Assembly (NCBI GenBank): GCA_964617625.1
Contig: CAZTZL010000051.1
Coordinates: 1-20,570 of the forward strand
DNA length: 20,570 nt
From: CAZTZL01 sp964617625
Lineage (GTDB): Bacteria > Zhuqueibacterota > QNDG01 > DSAB01
Reading direction: 5' to 3'
A program made the position numbers and the translations under genes. Position 1 is the stretch's first letter. The number at the start of each line of letters is the position of its first letter. Under the pieces are notes generated by a model that did no database searches, was not told the origin of the DNA, and worked only from the letters and a program-made list of their open reading frames with translations. This document shows, piece after piece, positions 1 through 7,047 of this stretch.

Positions 1-782
1 TTGGTTTTTTTAATGAAAAGTTTTGCGATCGGGAAACCAATCACGTAGGTGACAAGACACGCGAATGCGCCCCGGGTGCCGAGTACGATAATCGGGAACG
101 TGGCCCAGAACGGGATCAGAAAGAAGTAGAGAAACCAGCCGACACCGGGTGTGAGAATACCCATCGCGGTGAAGAGTCCGATGATGCCGAAAATAAAGGC
201 TCCAATGAGAATGCGCTCCATGATTCCAAGATCCGGCCCCTGAATATGCAGATCGTCCAATCCTCCCGATTTACCGGATTCCCCGGCCATTGCCGGCAGG
301 GTGCCGCCTTCCAGAACCGTTATCACGGCCCGGGCACCGTCGGTGATTCCGCCGTCGTAATCATTATTTTTGAATTTGGGAGTCATTACGGTTCGAATGA
401 TCTCTCCTGCCATGCCGTCGGTGAGGATGGGCTCGAGGCCGTAACCCACTTCGATGCGCATGCGGTGGTCATCAGGAACGACAATGATGAGAATGCCGTT
501 GTCTTTGCCCTTCTGGCCGAGTTTCCAGGCATCGAAAACTCTGACAGCGTATTCTTCGATGTTCTCTCCGTCCAGTGTGGGAATGGTAAGCACGGCGATC
601 TGGTTGGTGGTGCGATCCTCATGCTCCTTCAGGGTTTCGGTCAGGGATTGGCGCGTCTCCGGGGACAGAATCTGCGCGTTGTCGGTCACCCGGCCGGTCA
701 GATAGGGGATATCCGCTCCCGTGAGAATGGAACCCGCTAAAAACAGAACCGGCAGCAGAAAAAATTTCGATGTGGTCTTCAT
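1..782 (-). CDS. YgcG-like TPM-domain membrane protein (partial, C-terminus beyond left edge)
   Basis: Reading leftward from the ATG at 782-780, the frame stays open for 260 codons to the window edge. The product starts with a signal peptide (about residues 1-23, ...LAGSILTGA), followed by a TPM domain with its characteristic opening YLTGRVTDNAQILSP and the later IRIEVGYGLEPILTDG-type motif (here MRIEVGYGLEPILTDG). At least two hydrophobic segments follow, from about residue 190 (LIGAFIFGIIGLF, then a segment around WFLYFFLIPFW). TPM domains face the periplasm; some plant and bacterial members have acid phosphatase activity or help photosystem repair, but the role of most bacterial YgcG proteins is unsettled. 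Its ATG overlaps the stop of the preceding TPM gene (ATGA), so the two are probably translationally coupled. In the family a Gly/Ser-rich tail often follows the membrane segment; that part is not visible here. Confidence 0.85.
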   Translation of the reverse strand, partial: MKTTSKFFLLPVLFLAGSILTGADIPYLTGRVTDNAQILSPETRQSLTETLKEHEDRTTNQIAVLTIPTLDGENIEEYAVRVFDAWKLGQKGKDNGILIIVVPDDHRMRIEVGYGLEPILTDGMAGEIIRTVMTPKFKNNDYDGGITDGARAVITVLEGGTLPAMAGESGKSGGLDDLHIQGPDLGIMERILIGAFIFGIIGLFTAMGILTPGVGWFLYFFLIPFWATFPIIVLGTRGAFACLVTYVIGFPIAKLFIKKT

Positions 783-1426
783 ACGCCCTTCTCCTCGATA
801 ATTTCGTTCGGCAGTTCATTCTCGCCGGTTCCCGGAACTGAGGTTCCCAGAATTCCGGAGAGCTTCTCCAGACCTGCTTCGAATGCCCGGCAGATTTTTT
901 TCCGTTTCAGAAAGGAGGCCATTGCCGCAATCACGCTTTGCATGGATTCCACGGTCAGCTGGTTCCTTAGTCCCCTGTCCGGAAGCAGGACGACTTTCCG
1001 CTCGAACAGACTGACCAGCAGCAGGATGCCTGTCCGGCTGCCGGTGGCAAAGAGTTCACGGTCCAGAAAGAGGGATTCCGCGTACTGGCGGACTTCCACC
1101 TCGGCGCGGTGGGCGGTCAGGAACCGTTTTGCAAATCCCGGTATCAGAACGGCAAGAAGCGCTAAAACCGCGCCGCCTGTTAGAATCCCTGCCACTGCGG
1201 CAAGGATGGTGACCTGCGGAACCCAATCGTTGGATAAAAGATCCAGAATGAAAATCAGCAGTCCGGCGATCGACGCGCCCAGAGCGAAGGCAATCCAGGG
1301 CAGTTCCGCGTAGCTGTCACTTCGTTTGACCACGGAAAGCACAATCTGTGTGTTCGTGCGCTTTTCCGTTTCGGAGATCAATTTGTCGAGCCGGTTTCGT
1401 TCCTCATCGGATAAAGTTGGTTTCAT
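779..1426 (-). CDS. TPM-domain membrane protein, second member of pair
   Basis: A 215-residue protein if the ATG at 1426-1424 is used. An in-frame ATG at 1480 would add 18 residues (MNWNRALDDN...), but the family usually begins close to a LSDEER-type helix, so the shorter form (MKPTLSDEERNRLDKLI) is preferred; neither start has a strong ribosome binding site. The order is an N-terminal TPM half (NTQIVLSVVKRSDSYAELPW, about 25-44), two membrane segments (about 43-62 and 71-96), then the remaining TPM half (VRQYAESLFLDREL, GILLLVSLFERKVVLLPDRG, about 112-152). A TPM fold interrupted by a membrane hairpin is known for the smaller partner of YgcG. The stop overlaps the next start by 4 nt. Function is unknown; adjacent TPM pairs often occur with lemA, which is not in the window. 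Confidence 0.8.
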   Translation of the reverse strand: MKPTLSDEERNRLDKLISETEKRTNTQIVLSVVKRSDSYAELPWIAFALGASIAGLLIFILDLLSNDWVPQVTILAAVAGILTGGAVLALLAVLIPGFAKRFLTAHRAEVEVRQYAESLFLDRELFATGSRTGILLLVSLFERKVVLLPDRGLRNQLTVESMQSVIAAMASFLKRKKICRAFEAGLEKLSGILGTSVPGTGENELPNEIIEEKGV

Positions 1427-1587
1427 TTTTCTGTGTCCCCGTAAAAAGTTGTTATCGTCGAGAGCCCGGTTCCAATTCATTTAATCAGGAACGCGTGATC
1501 AAATATAAATTGCGCATGAAAGGTCGAGCTTTCTCTTTTTCTATATATTTGTTTTGATCGAGATATTGGAGTTGTCACTGTTTTAAT

Positions 1588-1615
1588 ATTATAATCAATA
1601 ATATTAAAAAAACAA
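1588..1615 (-). promoter_or_regulatory. candidate sigma-70-type promoter for the TPM pair
   Basis: On the minus strand TTGTTT (1615-1610) is followed by 16 nt and a perfect TATAAT (1593-1588). It points toward the TPM genes and would leave a leader of about 100-155 nt. The surroundings are very AT-rich, so a chance match is possible. Confidence 0.4.
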
Positions 1616-1766
1616 CAGTTTTTTAAAATCCGGGATTGAACATCGAATTCAGGATCATATCAAATATTCTTGGGCGAAGGTCAACTTCATCATCATTTTT
1701 ATATATTGACCTTACTAAAATACAATGTACATGTTTTTGGAAAAGTTTTGTGGTCACATTTTGGGT

Positions 1767-1795
1767 TTGTCTTTTAAGTGTTTGATTGTTATATT
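1767..1795 (+). promoter_or_regulatory. leuS: candidate promoter for leuS
   Basis: TTGTCT (1767-1772), 17 nt, TATATT (1790-1795). It points toward leuS and places the palindrome at 1820-1948 inside the leuS leader. It rests only on hexamer matches in AT-rich DNA. Confidence 0.3.
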
Positions 1796-1819
1796 TAGAA
1801 CAATATTTTCATAAGGATG

Positions 1820-1948
1820 AAAATGATAAGTCAAATATCAAAGATCAGAATGGCAACGTAAAAATCAAAATGTTCAATTACTTTAATCTAACTCATTTCA
1901 CATTTTGATCTGTCATTTTAATATTTCATTTTTGATATTTCATATTTT
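1820..1948. repeat. AT-rich imperfect inverted repeat, element A (no ORF)
   Basis: The left arm (about 1820-1878) reads as short A-rich modules such as AAATATCAAAGATCAGAATG and AAAATCAAAATG. The reverse complement of the right arm (about 1895-1948) gives similar modules, including AATGACAGATCAAAATGT. The arms match only loosely, with a spacer of roughly 20 nt. The word style (AAATGACAAA, TATCAAAA) resembles the repeats at 6501-6980 and 8617-8712, although A is the most divergent of the three. It ends about 15 nt before the leuS start, so a transcript crossing it could fold just upstream of the ribosome binding site. Confidence 0.6.
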
Positions 1949-1963
1949 AACGCAGGGAACACG

Positions 1964-4414
1964 ATGAGTCCATATCCGTTTACAGAAATCGAGAAGAAGT
2001 GGCAGAAGGCCTGGGAAGAACAGAAGCTGTATCAGACCGACATGACTGATGTTGAAAAAAAGCTGTACTGCCTCGTCATGTTTATCTATCCTTCGGGAGA
2101 CCGGCTGCACATCGGGCACTGGTGGAACTACGGCCCCACGGATACGTGGGCGCGGTTTCAGCGCATGCAGGGGCACAATGTGTTCGAGCCGATGGGATAC
2201 GACGCATTCGGCCTTCCCGCGGAAAACTACGCGATCAAGAAGGGAGTCCATCCGGCGGTTTCGACGGCGGAGAATATCAAGGGGATTCGCAAACAGCTCA
2301 AAGCCATCGGCGCGATGTACGACTGGTCCAAGGAGATCAACACGAGCGATCCCAAATATTACAAATGGACGCAGTGGTTTTTTCTCCTGCTCTATAAAAA
2401 CGGACTGGCCTACCGCAAAAAGGCGCCGGTAAACTGGTGTCCGTCCTGTCAGACCGTACTGGCGAACGAACAGGTCATCGACGGCCGATGTGAACGGTGC
2501 GATTCCGAAGTGATCCACAAGGATCTGGAACAGTGGTTTTTCAAGATCACCGATTATGCGGACCGGCTTTTGGAAGGGCTGGACCGGATCGACTGGCCGG
2601 AAAAAACCAAGATCATGCAGCGCAACTGGATCGGCCGCAGTGAAGGGGCAAGGGTCAACTTCTCTCTTTTGGATGGCTCCGGGGAGATCGAGGTGTTTAC
2701 GACAAGGCCGGACACGCTGTGGGGCGTGACTTACATGGTGCTCGCACCGGAACATCCGCTGGTTATGGAGATCACAGCAGAGAAACGACGGAAGGCGGTT
2801 CAGACGTACATTGCTCAAACACGCAAGCAGAGCGAGATCGACCGGACTTCCACGGAAAAGGAAAAGACCGGCGTGTTCACGGGCAGTTTCTGCATCAATC
2901 CCGTGAACAATGAAAAAGTGCCGATCTGGATTGCCGATTATGTGCTCCTCACTTACGGAACCGGCGCGGTCATGGCCGTGCCCGGACACGACGAGCGGGA
3001 TTTCGAATTCGCCAAAAAATATGAACTTCCGATTGTCGAGGTGATCAGTCCTGACGGAAAATCACACGAGAAATTGGAAACCGCCTATATCGAACCGGGG
3101 ATCATGATTCAATCCGGGCCGTTTACAGGCGAGCCGTCCAGGCCCGGCATTCAGAAAGTTATCCGCTATCTCGAAGAAAAGGGATGGGGAGGAGCGCAGG
3201 TTAATTACAAACTTCGGGACTGGCTGGTATCGCGCCAGCGGTACTGGGGCGCGCCGATTCCGATTGTCGCCTGTGATCAGTGCGGCCTTGTTCCCGTTCC
3301 CGAAGATCAACTTCCCGTGGTTTTGCCGGAAAAAGTCGAATTTAAAAGTACGGGAAAATCTCCGCTGACGACCAATCCGGAATGGGTCAATACAGCCTGC
3401 CCGAAATGCGGCGGCAAGGGCCGGCGGGAAGTCGATACCATGGACACATTCGTCTGCTCGTCCTGGTATTTTCTCCGTTTTCCCGATCCGGATATCGATA
3501 CAAAAGCATTCAATCCCGAAGCCGTCAACCGGTGGCTTCCTGTGGATCAGTATGTCGGCGGCGCGGAACATGCGGTTATGCATCTGCTCTATGCCCGGTT
3601 TTTCACGAAGGTGCTTTATGATCTTAAAATGATCAATTTTGACGAACCCTTTACACGGCTCGTGCATCAGGGTGTGATCACGAATCAGGGCGCCAAAATG
3701 TCGAAGTCCCGGGGCAACGTGATCAATCCGGATCATTACATCAGCCAGTACGGTTCCGACGTCTTCCGGATGTATCTCATGTTCATGGGCGCCTATACCG
3801 AGGGAGGAGACTGGTCCGACGAAGGGATTCACGGCATCAACCGGTTTCTCAACCGGGTGTGGCGGCTCGTCGAAATGATCCGGGAAAAACCACCGAAGGG
3901 AAATGAAGAGAAGCGAATGAGCGAACTGGAACAGGTCATGCATTCCAGTATTAAAATGATAACACTCGATCTCGGACGGTTTCAGTTCAATACCTCGATC
4001 AGCCGGATCATGGAACTGGTCAATGCGATGTATCTCTATGTTCAGGACGTGCCGCCCAAAGAGCAAAATCTGGAAAAACTGAACTTCGTTATGAAAACGC
4101 TCGTACAACTTTTGGCGCCTTTTGCGCCGCATCTTACCGAAGAACTCTGGCAGATGGCGGGTCATTCCGAAAGCATCTTTAAATCAACCTGGCCGGTCTG
4201 GGATGAAGAGAAACTAAAGTCCGATACTGTGACCATCGTGATTCAGGTGAACGGAAAACTCAGAGGTCAGATCGAGGCGGAGCGGAATGCCAGTGACGAT
4301 ACGGTCAAAGAAAAAGCCCTGAACGAGCCCAAGATTCAAATTTATACCGAGGGGAAAGAAATTGTCAAGACAGTCGTGGTGAAAAACAAGTTGGTCAGTA
4401 TCGTCGTAAAATGA
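1964..4414 (+). CDS. leuS: leucine--tRNA ligase
   Basis: This is a class I aminoacyl-tRNA synthetase that charges tRNA-Leu in the cytoplasm. The 816-residue length suits a bacterial LeuRS. The catalytic core shows the HIGH signature at residues 49-52 (GDRLHIGHWWNY) and the KMSKS loop at 578-582. Between them lie a zinc-ribbon-like cysteine quartet (C159, C162, C176, C179) and the CP1 editing domain with FTTRPDTLWGVTY (about 245-257) and GTGAVMAVPGHDERD (about 332-346). A second CxxC pair (CDQCG, later CPKCGG) lies near 430-485. The C-terminal third holds the anticodon-binding helices and the small terminal domain (VNGKLRG). The start is supported by strong similarity of the first residues (PYPFTEIEKKWQKAWEE) to the family. 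The ribosome binding site is weak (CAGGG), and a palindrome ends just upstream. The gene appears monocistronic. Confidence 0.98.
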   Translation: MSPYPFTEIEKKWQKAWEEQKLYQTDMTDVEKKLYCLVMFIYPSGDRLHIGHWWNYGPTDTWARFQRMQGHNVFEPMGYDAFGLPAENYAIKKGVHPAVSTAENIKGIRKQLKAIGAMYDWSKEINTSDPKYYKWTQWFFLLLYKNGLAYRKKAPVNWCPSCQTVLANEQVIDGRCERCDSEVIHKDLEQWFFKITDYADRLLEGLDRIDWPEKTKIMQRNWIGRSEGARVNFSLLDGSGEIEVFTTRPDTLWGVTYMVLAPEHPLVMEITAEKRRKAVQTYIAQTRKQSEIDRTSTEKEKTGVFTGSFCINPVNNEKVPIWIADYVLLTYGTGAVMAVPGHDERDFEFAKKYELPIVEVISPDGKSHEKLETAYIEPGIMIQSGPFTGEPSRPGIQKVIRYLEEKGWGGAQVNYKLRDWLVSRQRYWGAPIPIVACDQCGLVPVPEDQLPVVLPEKVEFKSTGKSPLTTNPEWVNTACPKCGGKGRREVDTMDTFVCSSWYFLRFPDPDIDTKAFNPEAVNRWLPVDQYVGGAEHAVMHLLYARFFTKVLYDLKMINFDEPFTRLVHQGVITNQGAKMSKSRGNVINPDHYISQYGSDVFRMYLMFMGAYTEGGDWSDEGIHGINRFLNRVWRLVEMIREKPPKGNEEKRMSELEQVMHSSIKMITLDLGRFQFNTSISRIMELVNAMYLYVQDVPPKEQNLEKLNFVMKTLVQLLAPFAPHLTEELWQMAGHSESIFKSTWPVWDEEKLKSDTVTIVIQVNGKLRGQIEAERNASDDTVKEKALNEPKIQIYTEGKEIVKTVVVKNKLVSIVVK

Positions 4415-4567
4415 AATCAATCGGTCCTTTCCCGAACTATTCATGATGATTTTAACTTGCTTTTTAATCTCAATTTTTCTACAATGAAGATGAATCTGTT
4501 CGGCGAATATATCATTTTATAATGAGACGAAAACGGGATTGTATTGAAAGTCGGAATTTCAAAATGT

Positions 4568-4637
4568 TGTCATTCCGGGCTTGTCCCGGAATCTCATCAT
4601 TAAAAAACGGAAGATTCCTATATGCACAGGAATGACA
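4568..4637. repeat. palindromic repeat TGTCATTCC family, copy 1
   Basis: A 70-bp unit bounded by TGTCATTCC and its complement GGAATGACA. The left half is a perfect hairpin: arm ATTCCGGG (4572-4579), 5-nt loop, arm CCCGGAAT (4585-4592). The right half is a degraded hairpin (ATTCCT ... AGGAAT). Copy 2 lies at 5451-5524 in the same orientation. Repeats with this rim sequence are common as dispersed non-coding palindromes in several bacterial groups. No transposase is linked to it here. Confidence 0.85.
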
Positions 4638-4710
4638 AATAAGAACCACTTTTAATGATATCCCAGAATGAATTTGGATTGTAACTATTCAAAATCAGAG
4701 TAACTTAAAC

Positions 4711-4716
4711 AGGAGG
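4711..4716 (+). promoter_or_regulatory. ribosome binding site that decides the start of the 4723 gene
   Basis: A full AGGAGG box stands 6 nt before the ATG at 4723. A TTG at 4717 touches the box directly and is too close to serve as a start, so the ATG at 4723 is chosen. Confidence 0.85.
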
Positions 4717-4722
4717 TTGAAA

Positions 4723-5358
4723 ATGCAAACGAAACACTGGATCGTGGCAGTTCTATTACTCTGCCTGGCAGGTTTAGTTTATGGTGGGAATATGAAGGCA
4801 TTGGAACTTCACGTCGGAACATTGAATCCAAAGGGCACTCCCTCGGGCATGCTTTTGGGCGGCAGCTACGGAATCAATGTGGATGAAGCAGTCGATGTTA
4901 GTCTGGGAGTATTCTATTTTTGGAAGAGTTATTCTGAAACAAGCAATGTGAATACAGGAACTACAGAAGGTAACATTGTTGTTACCGAAAAGGTTCAGAC
5001 GATCAATTACAAAACTTCTCTTTTGCCTGTTTCTGCAAATGTGACTATTCATTTTCCGGTGGCGCAAAAAGTAAATATCTATGGCGGCGCAGGCATTTCC
5101 TATCAGTTTTTATGGAACAAGGAAGAGAATCTTGTGGCTAATGTGGAGAGCAGCCGGTTCTTCAAAGGATTCGGCTGGGTTGGACGCGCCGGAGTCGAAT
5201 ACCTCCTTGGAAGCCGTTCTTCCTTTATTGTCGAGGCTTACTACAATGGCTGCAAAGTCAAGGGGAACAAATCCGAAGAAGCCGGGCTGCCGACCTGGGA
5301 TGAAGTCAATGTAACCGGACTGGCTTTAAGGGGTGGTGTGCGTCTGCTTATATTTTAA
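4723..5358 (+). CDS. small outer-membrane beta-barrel protein
   Basis: A 211-residue secreted protein. The first 20 or so residues form a signal peptide (MQTKHWIVAVLLLCLAGLVYG, cleavage likely near YGG). The rest is made of alternating-hydrophobicity segments with many Gly and aromatic residues, such as LHVGTLNPKG, LGVFYFWKSY, VNIYGGAGISYQF, GWVGRAGVEYLLG and SSFIVEAYYNG. It ends in RGGVRLLIF with a terminal Phe, as expected for a substrate of the BAM complex. Size and pattern fit an eight-strand OmpA/OmpW-type barrel. The ligand is unknown and the family was not identified more closely. The gene stands alone between two copies of a palindromic repeat. Confidence 0.75.
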   Translation: MQTKHWIVAVLLLCLAGLVYGGNMKALELHVGTLNPKGTPSGMLLGGSYGINVDEAVDVSLGVFYFWKSYSETSNVNTGTTEGNIVVTEKVQTINYKTSLLPVSANVTIHFPVAQKVNIYGGAGISYQFLWNKEENLVANVESSRFFKGFGWVGRAGVEYLLGSRSSFIVEAYYNGCKVKGNKSEEAGLPTWDEVNVTGLALRGGVRLLIF

Positions 5359-5450
5359 TGTTTGTTGGCAAGATTATTCAATTTTGAGTGAATGTTAATA
5401 TTAGTATTATAAACACGTGGTTGTATCAAAGGTCTGAAATAATAAAAATT

Positions 5451-5524
5451 TGTCATTCCGGGTTTGTCCGTGAATCTCTTAATAATAAAAACTGGAGGGG
5501 ATTCCTGCATCCGCAGGAATGACA
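5451..5524. repeat. palindromic repeat TGTCATTCC family, copy 2
   Basis: A 74-bp unit with the same rims (TGTCATTCC / GGAATGACA) and the same orientation as copy 1. Here the right hairpin is intact: arm ATTCCTGC, 4-nt loop ATCC, arm GCAGGAAT. The left one has decayed (ATTCCGGG against CCGTGAAT). The two copies share the shape of two side-by-side hairpins joined by an AT-rich spacer. Confidence 0.85.
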
Positions 5525-5605
5525 CATAAGATCGACTTTCGATACAGATTTTATAGTTAGCATTCTTGATCTATTTCGAATTATATTTGAGGTTATTATT
5601 TTTTC

Positions 5606-6424
5606 ATGCAGACATATCGAAGAATGTCGTGGGGGTTGGGCAGCGGAATAACGGACACTGTCAAGATCCTTATCATTGCTAACGGCGCTGTCTTTCTATT
5701 GCTCATGGTAGCTGGCAGACCTTTGATTGCCGCATTCGGCCTGATTCCAAAATTAACCTGGTCCCGCTTTTATATCTGGCAATTTTTCACATACATGTTT
5801 CTGCACGGAGGAATGTTTCATCTCTTCTTTAATATGTATGCTTTGTGGGTTTTTGGATGCGAAATCGAGCGGATGTGGGGCCCCAAAGCTTTTCTTCGAT
5901 ATTATCTCATTACGGGTGTGGGTGCCGGACTCATCCACACCCTGATTACTCCCATGTCCATGGTTCCCACCATCGGCGCTTCCGGAGCGGTATTGGGAGT
6001 CCTGACTGCCTTTGCAATGATGTTTCCGGATCGTGAAATTACAATGCTCCTCTTTTTTATTTTTCCCGTTAGGATGAGAGCAAGAACCCTGGCTCTGCTT
6101 TTTGCCGGGATATCCCTGTTCAGCGGTGTTCTGGGGAGTGCGGACGGTATTGCCCATTTTGCCCATCTGGGCGGCATGCTGGTCGGCTATCTCTATTTAA
6201 AATTTGACTGGAGATGGGACGATTTGAAGAAACGCTTTGGAGACTGGCATCGGAAACAGCACATGCGTGTGATCCATAAAAAAGAGGAAGAAAAGGAGAA
6301 ACTGCGGCGGCTTGTTGACCAGGTTCTGGACAAAGCCAACGAAGTGGGCATGGAAAATCTGACGCGGGATGAAAAACTGCTTTTAAAAAAAGCCAGTCAA
6401 ATTTTGAATCAAGATAAAAATTAG
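5606..6424 (+). CDS. rhomboid family intramembrane serine protease
   Basis: A polytopic inner-membrane protease that cleaves transmembrane substrates within the bilayer. Of 272 residues, the first 200 form a six-helix rhomboid core: first helix about 20-37; WQFFTYMFLHGGMFHLFFNMYALW (58-81) carrying the conserved His and Asn76; GASG with the nucleophile Ser126; and HFAHLGG with the catalytic His187. The Ser-His dyad is complete, so it should be active. Residues about 200-272 form a cytosolic, charged, helical tail (KKEEEKEKLRRLVDQVLDK, then LTRDEKLLLKKAS) of the kind often found at the C-terminus of bacterial rhomboids. The ATG at 5606 has GAGG 13 nt upstream, a rather long spacing; a second ATG at 5624 is possible. 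The substrate is unknown. Confidence 0.93.
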   Translation: MQTYRRMSWGLGSGITDTVKILIIANGAVFLLLMVAGRPLIAAFGLIPKLTWSRFYIWQFFTYMFLHGGMFHLFFNMYALWVFGCEIERMWGPKAFLRYYLITGVGAGLIHTLITPMSMVPTIGASGAVLGVLTAFAMMFPDREITMLLFFIFPVRMRARTLALLFAGISLFSGVLGSADGIAHFAHLGGMLVGYLYLKFDWRWDDLKKRFGDWHRKQHMRVIHKKEEEKEKLRRLVDQVLDKANEVGMENLTRDEKLLLKKASQILNQDKN

Positions 6425-6471
6425 CAGAGTTTTGTCTCTTCGTTAAAGGTGAAACTGAAAGTGGTGGGGGA

Positions 6472-6900
6472 ATGGCAAAAGCTGTAATAGCTGAGAAAGT
6501 GACAAATACCAAAATCCAAATGCAAAATCAAGCTCAAAGTCCAAATGTTAAAAAGAAGTATGATTTAGAGGAAAGGACAGCAGTTTTTGGAGAAAAGATC
6601 ATTGAATTTGCCAAGACAATTTCTCAGAATCCGATCAATTATCCTCTTATAGATCAAATTGTAAGGTCGGGGACAAGTATTGGTGCAAATTACATGGAAG
6701 CAGATGCCGCCGAATCAAAGAAAGATTTTAAACATAGAATAAGTATTTGCAGAAAAGAATCAAAAGAGACAAAGCATTGGCTTAGGATGGTAGTGAAAGC
6801 CAATCCAGGGAAAAAAGAAAAAAGCAGGACATTATGGAGAGAAGCTCACGAGCTAATGCTTATTTTTTCGGCTATTCTTCGTCCAAAGAATAAACAATAA
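6472..6900 (+). CDS. four-helix-bundle protein, 23S rRNA intervening-sequence (S23) type
   Basis: A 142-residue protein whose core (from YDLEERTAVFGEKIIEFAK) matches the four-helix-bundle family first seen as the ORF of intervening sequences in 23S rRNA genes and related to the Avd accessory protein of diversity-generating retroelements. Hallmarks are the YPLIDQIVRSGTSIGANYME block (about 62-81) and the ISICRKESKETKHWL helix. The family is basic and oligomeric; its function is unresolved. The first 28 or so residues (up to NVKKK) are encoded by the left arm of an inverted repeat, and read as TNTKIQMQNQAQSPN. The same repeat-derived style of N-terminus is common in annotated members, so the true start may lie downstream of 6472. 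The start used has a GGTGGGGGA box directly upstream; the ATG at 6520 (MQNQAQ...) is an alternative. Confidence 0.88.
   Translation: MAKAVIAEKVTNTKIQMQNQAQSPNVKKKYDLEERTAVFGEKIIEFAKTISQNPINYPLIDQIVRSGTSIGANYMEADAAESKKDFKHRISICRKESKETKHWLRMVVKANPGKKEKSRTLWREAHELMLIFSAILRPKNKQ
6501..6558. repeat. left arm of the inverted repeat around the four-helix-bundle gene (element C)
   Basis: A-rich modules (GACAAATACCAAAATCC, CAAATGCAAAATCAAGC, CAAAGTCCAAATG) that also code for the protein's N-terminus. CAAATGCAAAA (6517-6527) is repeated in reverse complement at 6945-6955 in the right arm. The stretch aligns closely with the left arm of element B (8621-8675). Confidence 0.7.
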
Positions 6901-6914
6901 GATTTATTATATTG

Positions 6915-6980
6915 GGTTATTGGGATTTGATTTGACATTTGTGCTTTTGCATTTGACATTTAATGACAAATTACAAATGG
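6915..6980. repeat. right arm of the inverted repeat around the four-helix-bundle gene (element C)
   Basis: T-rich modules directly after the stop codon (GGGATTTGATTTGACATTTG, TTTTGCATTTGACATTTAATG). The reverse complement gives AAATGTCAAATGCAAAAGCAC, in the style of the left arm. The arms pair imperfectly across about 400 nt, so a transcript could form a long stem enclosing the ORF. Confidence 0.65.
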
Positions 6981-7047
6981 TTTTCAAAACTTGACTCAAA
7001 ATTTAAGTTTTCTGTGAAATAATAAGCTTTAAATTGGTTGTGTTTGT

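Larger units (their letters stand above)
1427..1963. other. divergent intergenic spacer (TPM pair / leuS)
   Basis: About 480-540 bp without a convincing gene, depending on which TPM start is used. It is AT-rich. It holds one candidate promoter in each direction and, in its last 140 bp, an imperfect palindrome described separately. No RNA gene was recognised. Confidence 0.6.
4415..4722. other. intergenic spacer leuS / outer-membrane protein
   Basis: 308 bp with no supported gene. It contains one copy of the TGTCATTCC palindromic repeat (4568-4637) and an AGGAGG box just before the next gene. No intrinsic terminator with a T-run was seen after leuS, though the 8-bp hairpin in the repeat could slow polymerase. 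Confidence 0.6.

Noticed and set aside
246..740. Plus-strand open frame of 164 codons at the left edge
   Set aside because: It is antisense to the YgcG-like gene, whose signal peptide and TPM motifs read cleanly on the minus strand.
1940..4165. Long minus-strand open frames (349 and 367 codons) opposite leuS
   Set aside because: They lie fully antisense to a clear LeuRS with all motifs, show no family pattern, and are rich in His/Arg/Phe/Pro as expected of shadow frames in this base composition.
4717..4722. TTG start for the beta-barrel gene
   Set aside because: It touches the AGGAGG box, while the ATG at 4723 has normal spacing and opens the signal peptide directly.
4568..5524. Composite insertion sequence around the outer-membrane protein gene
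   Set aside because: The enclosed gene encodes a signal-peptide beta-barrel, not a transposase, and no target duplication is visible at the outer edges.
6472..6900. Diversity-generating retroelement (the protein resembles Avd)
   Set aside because: There is no reverse transcriptase and no template/variable repeat pair with A-specific differences in the window.
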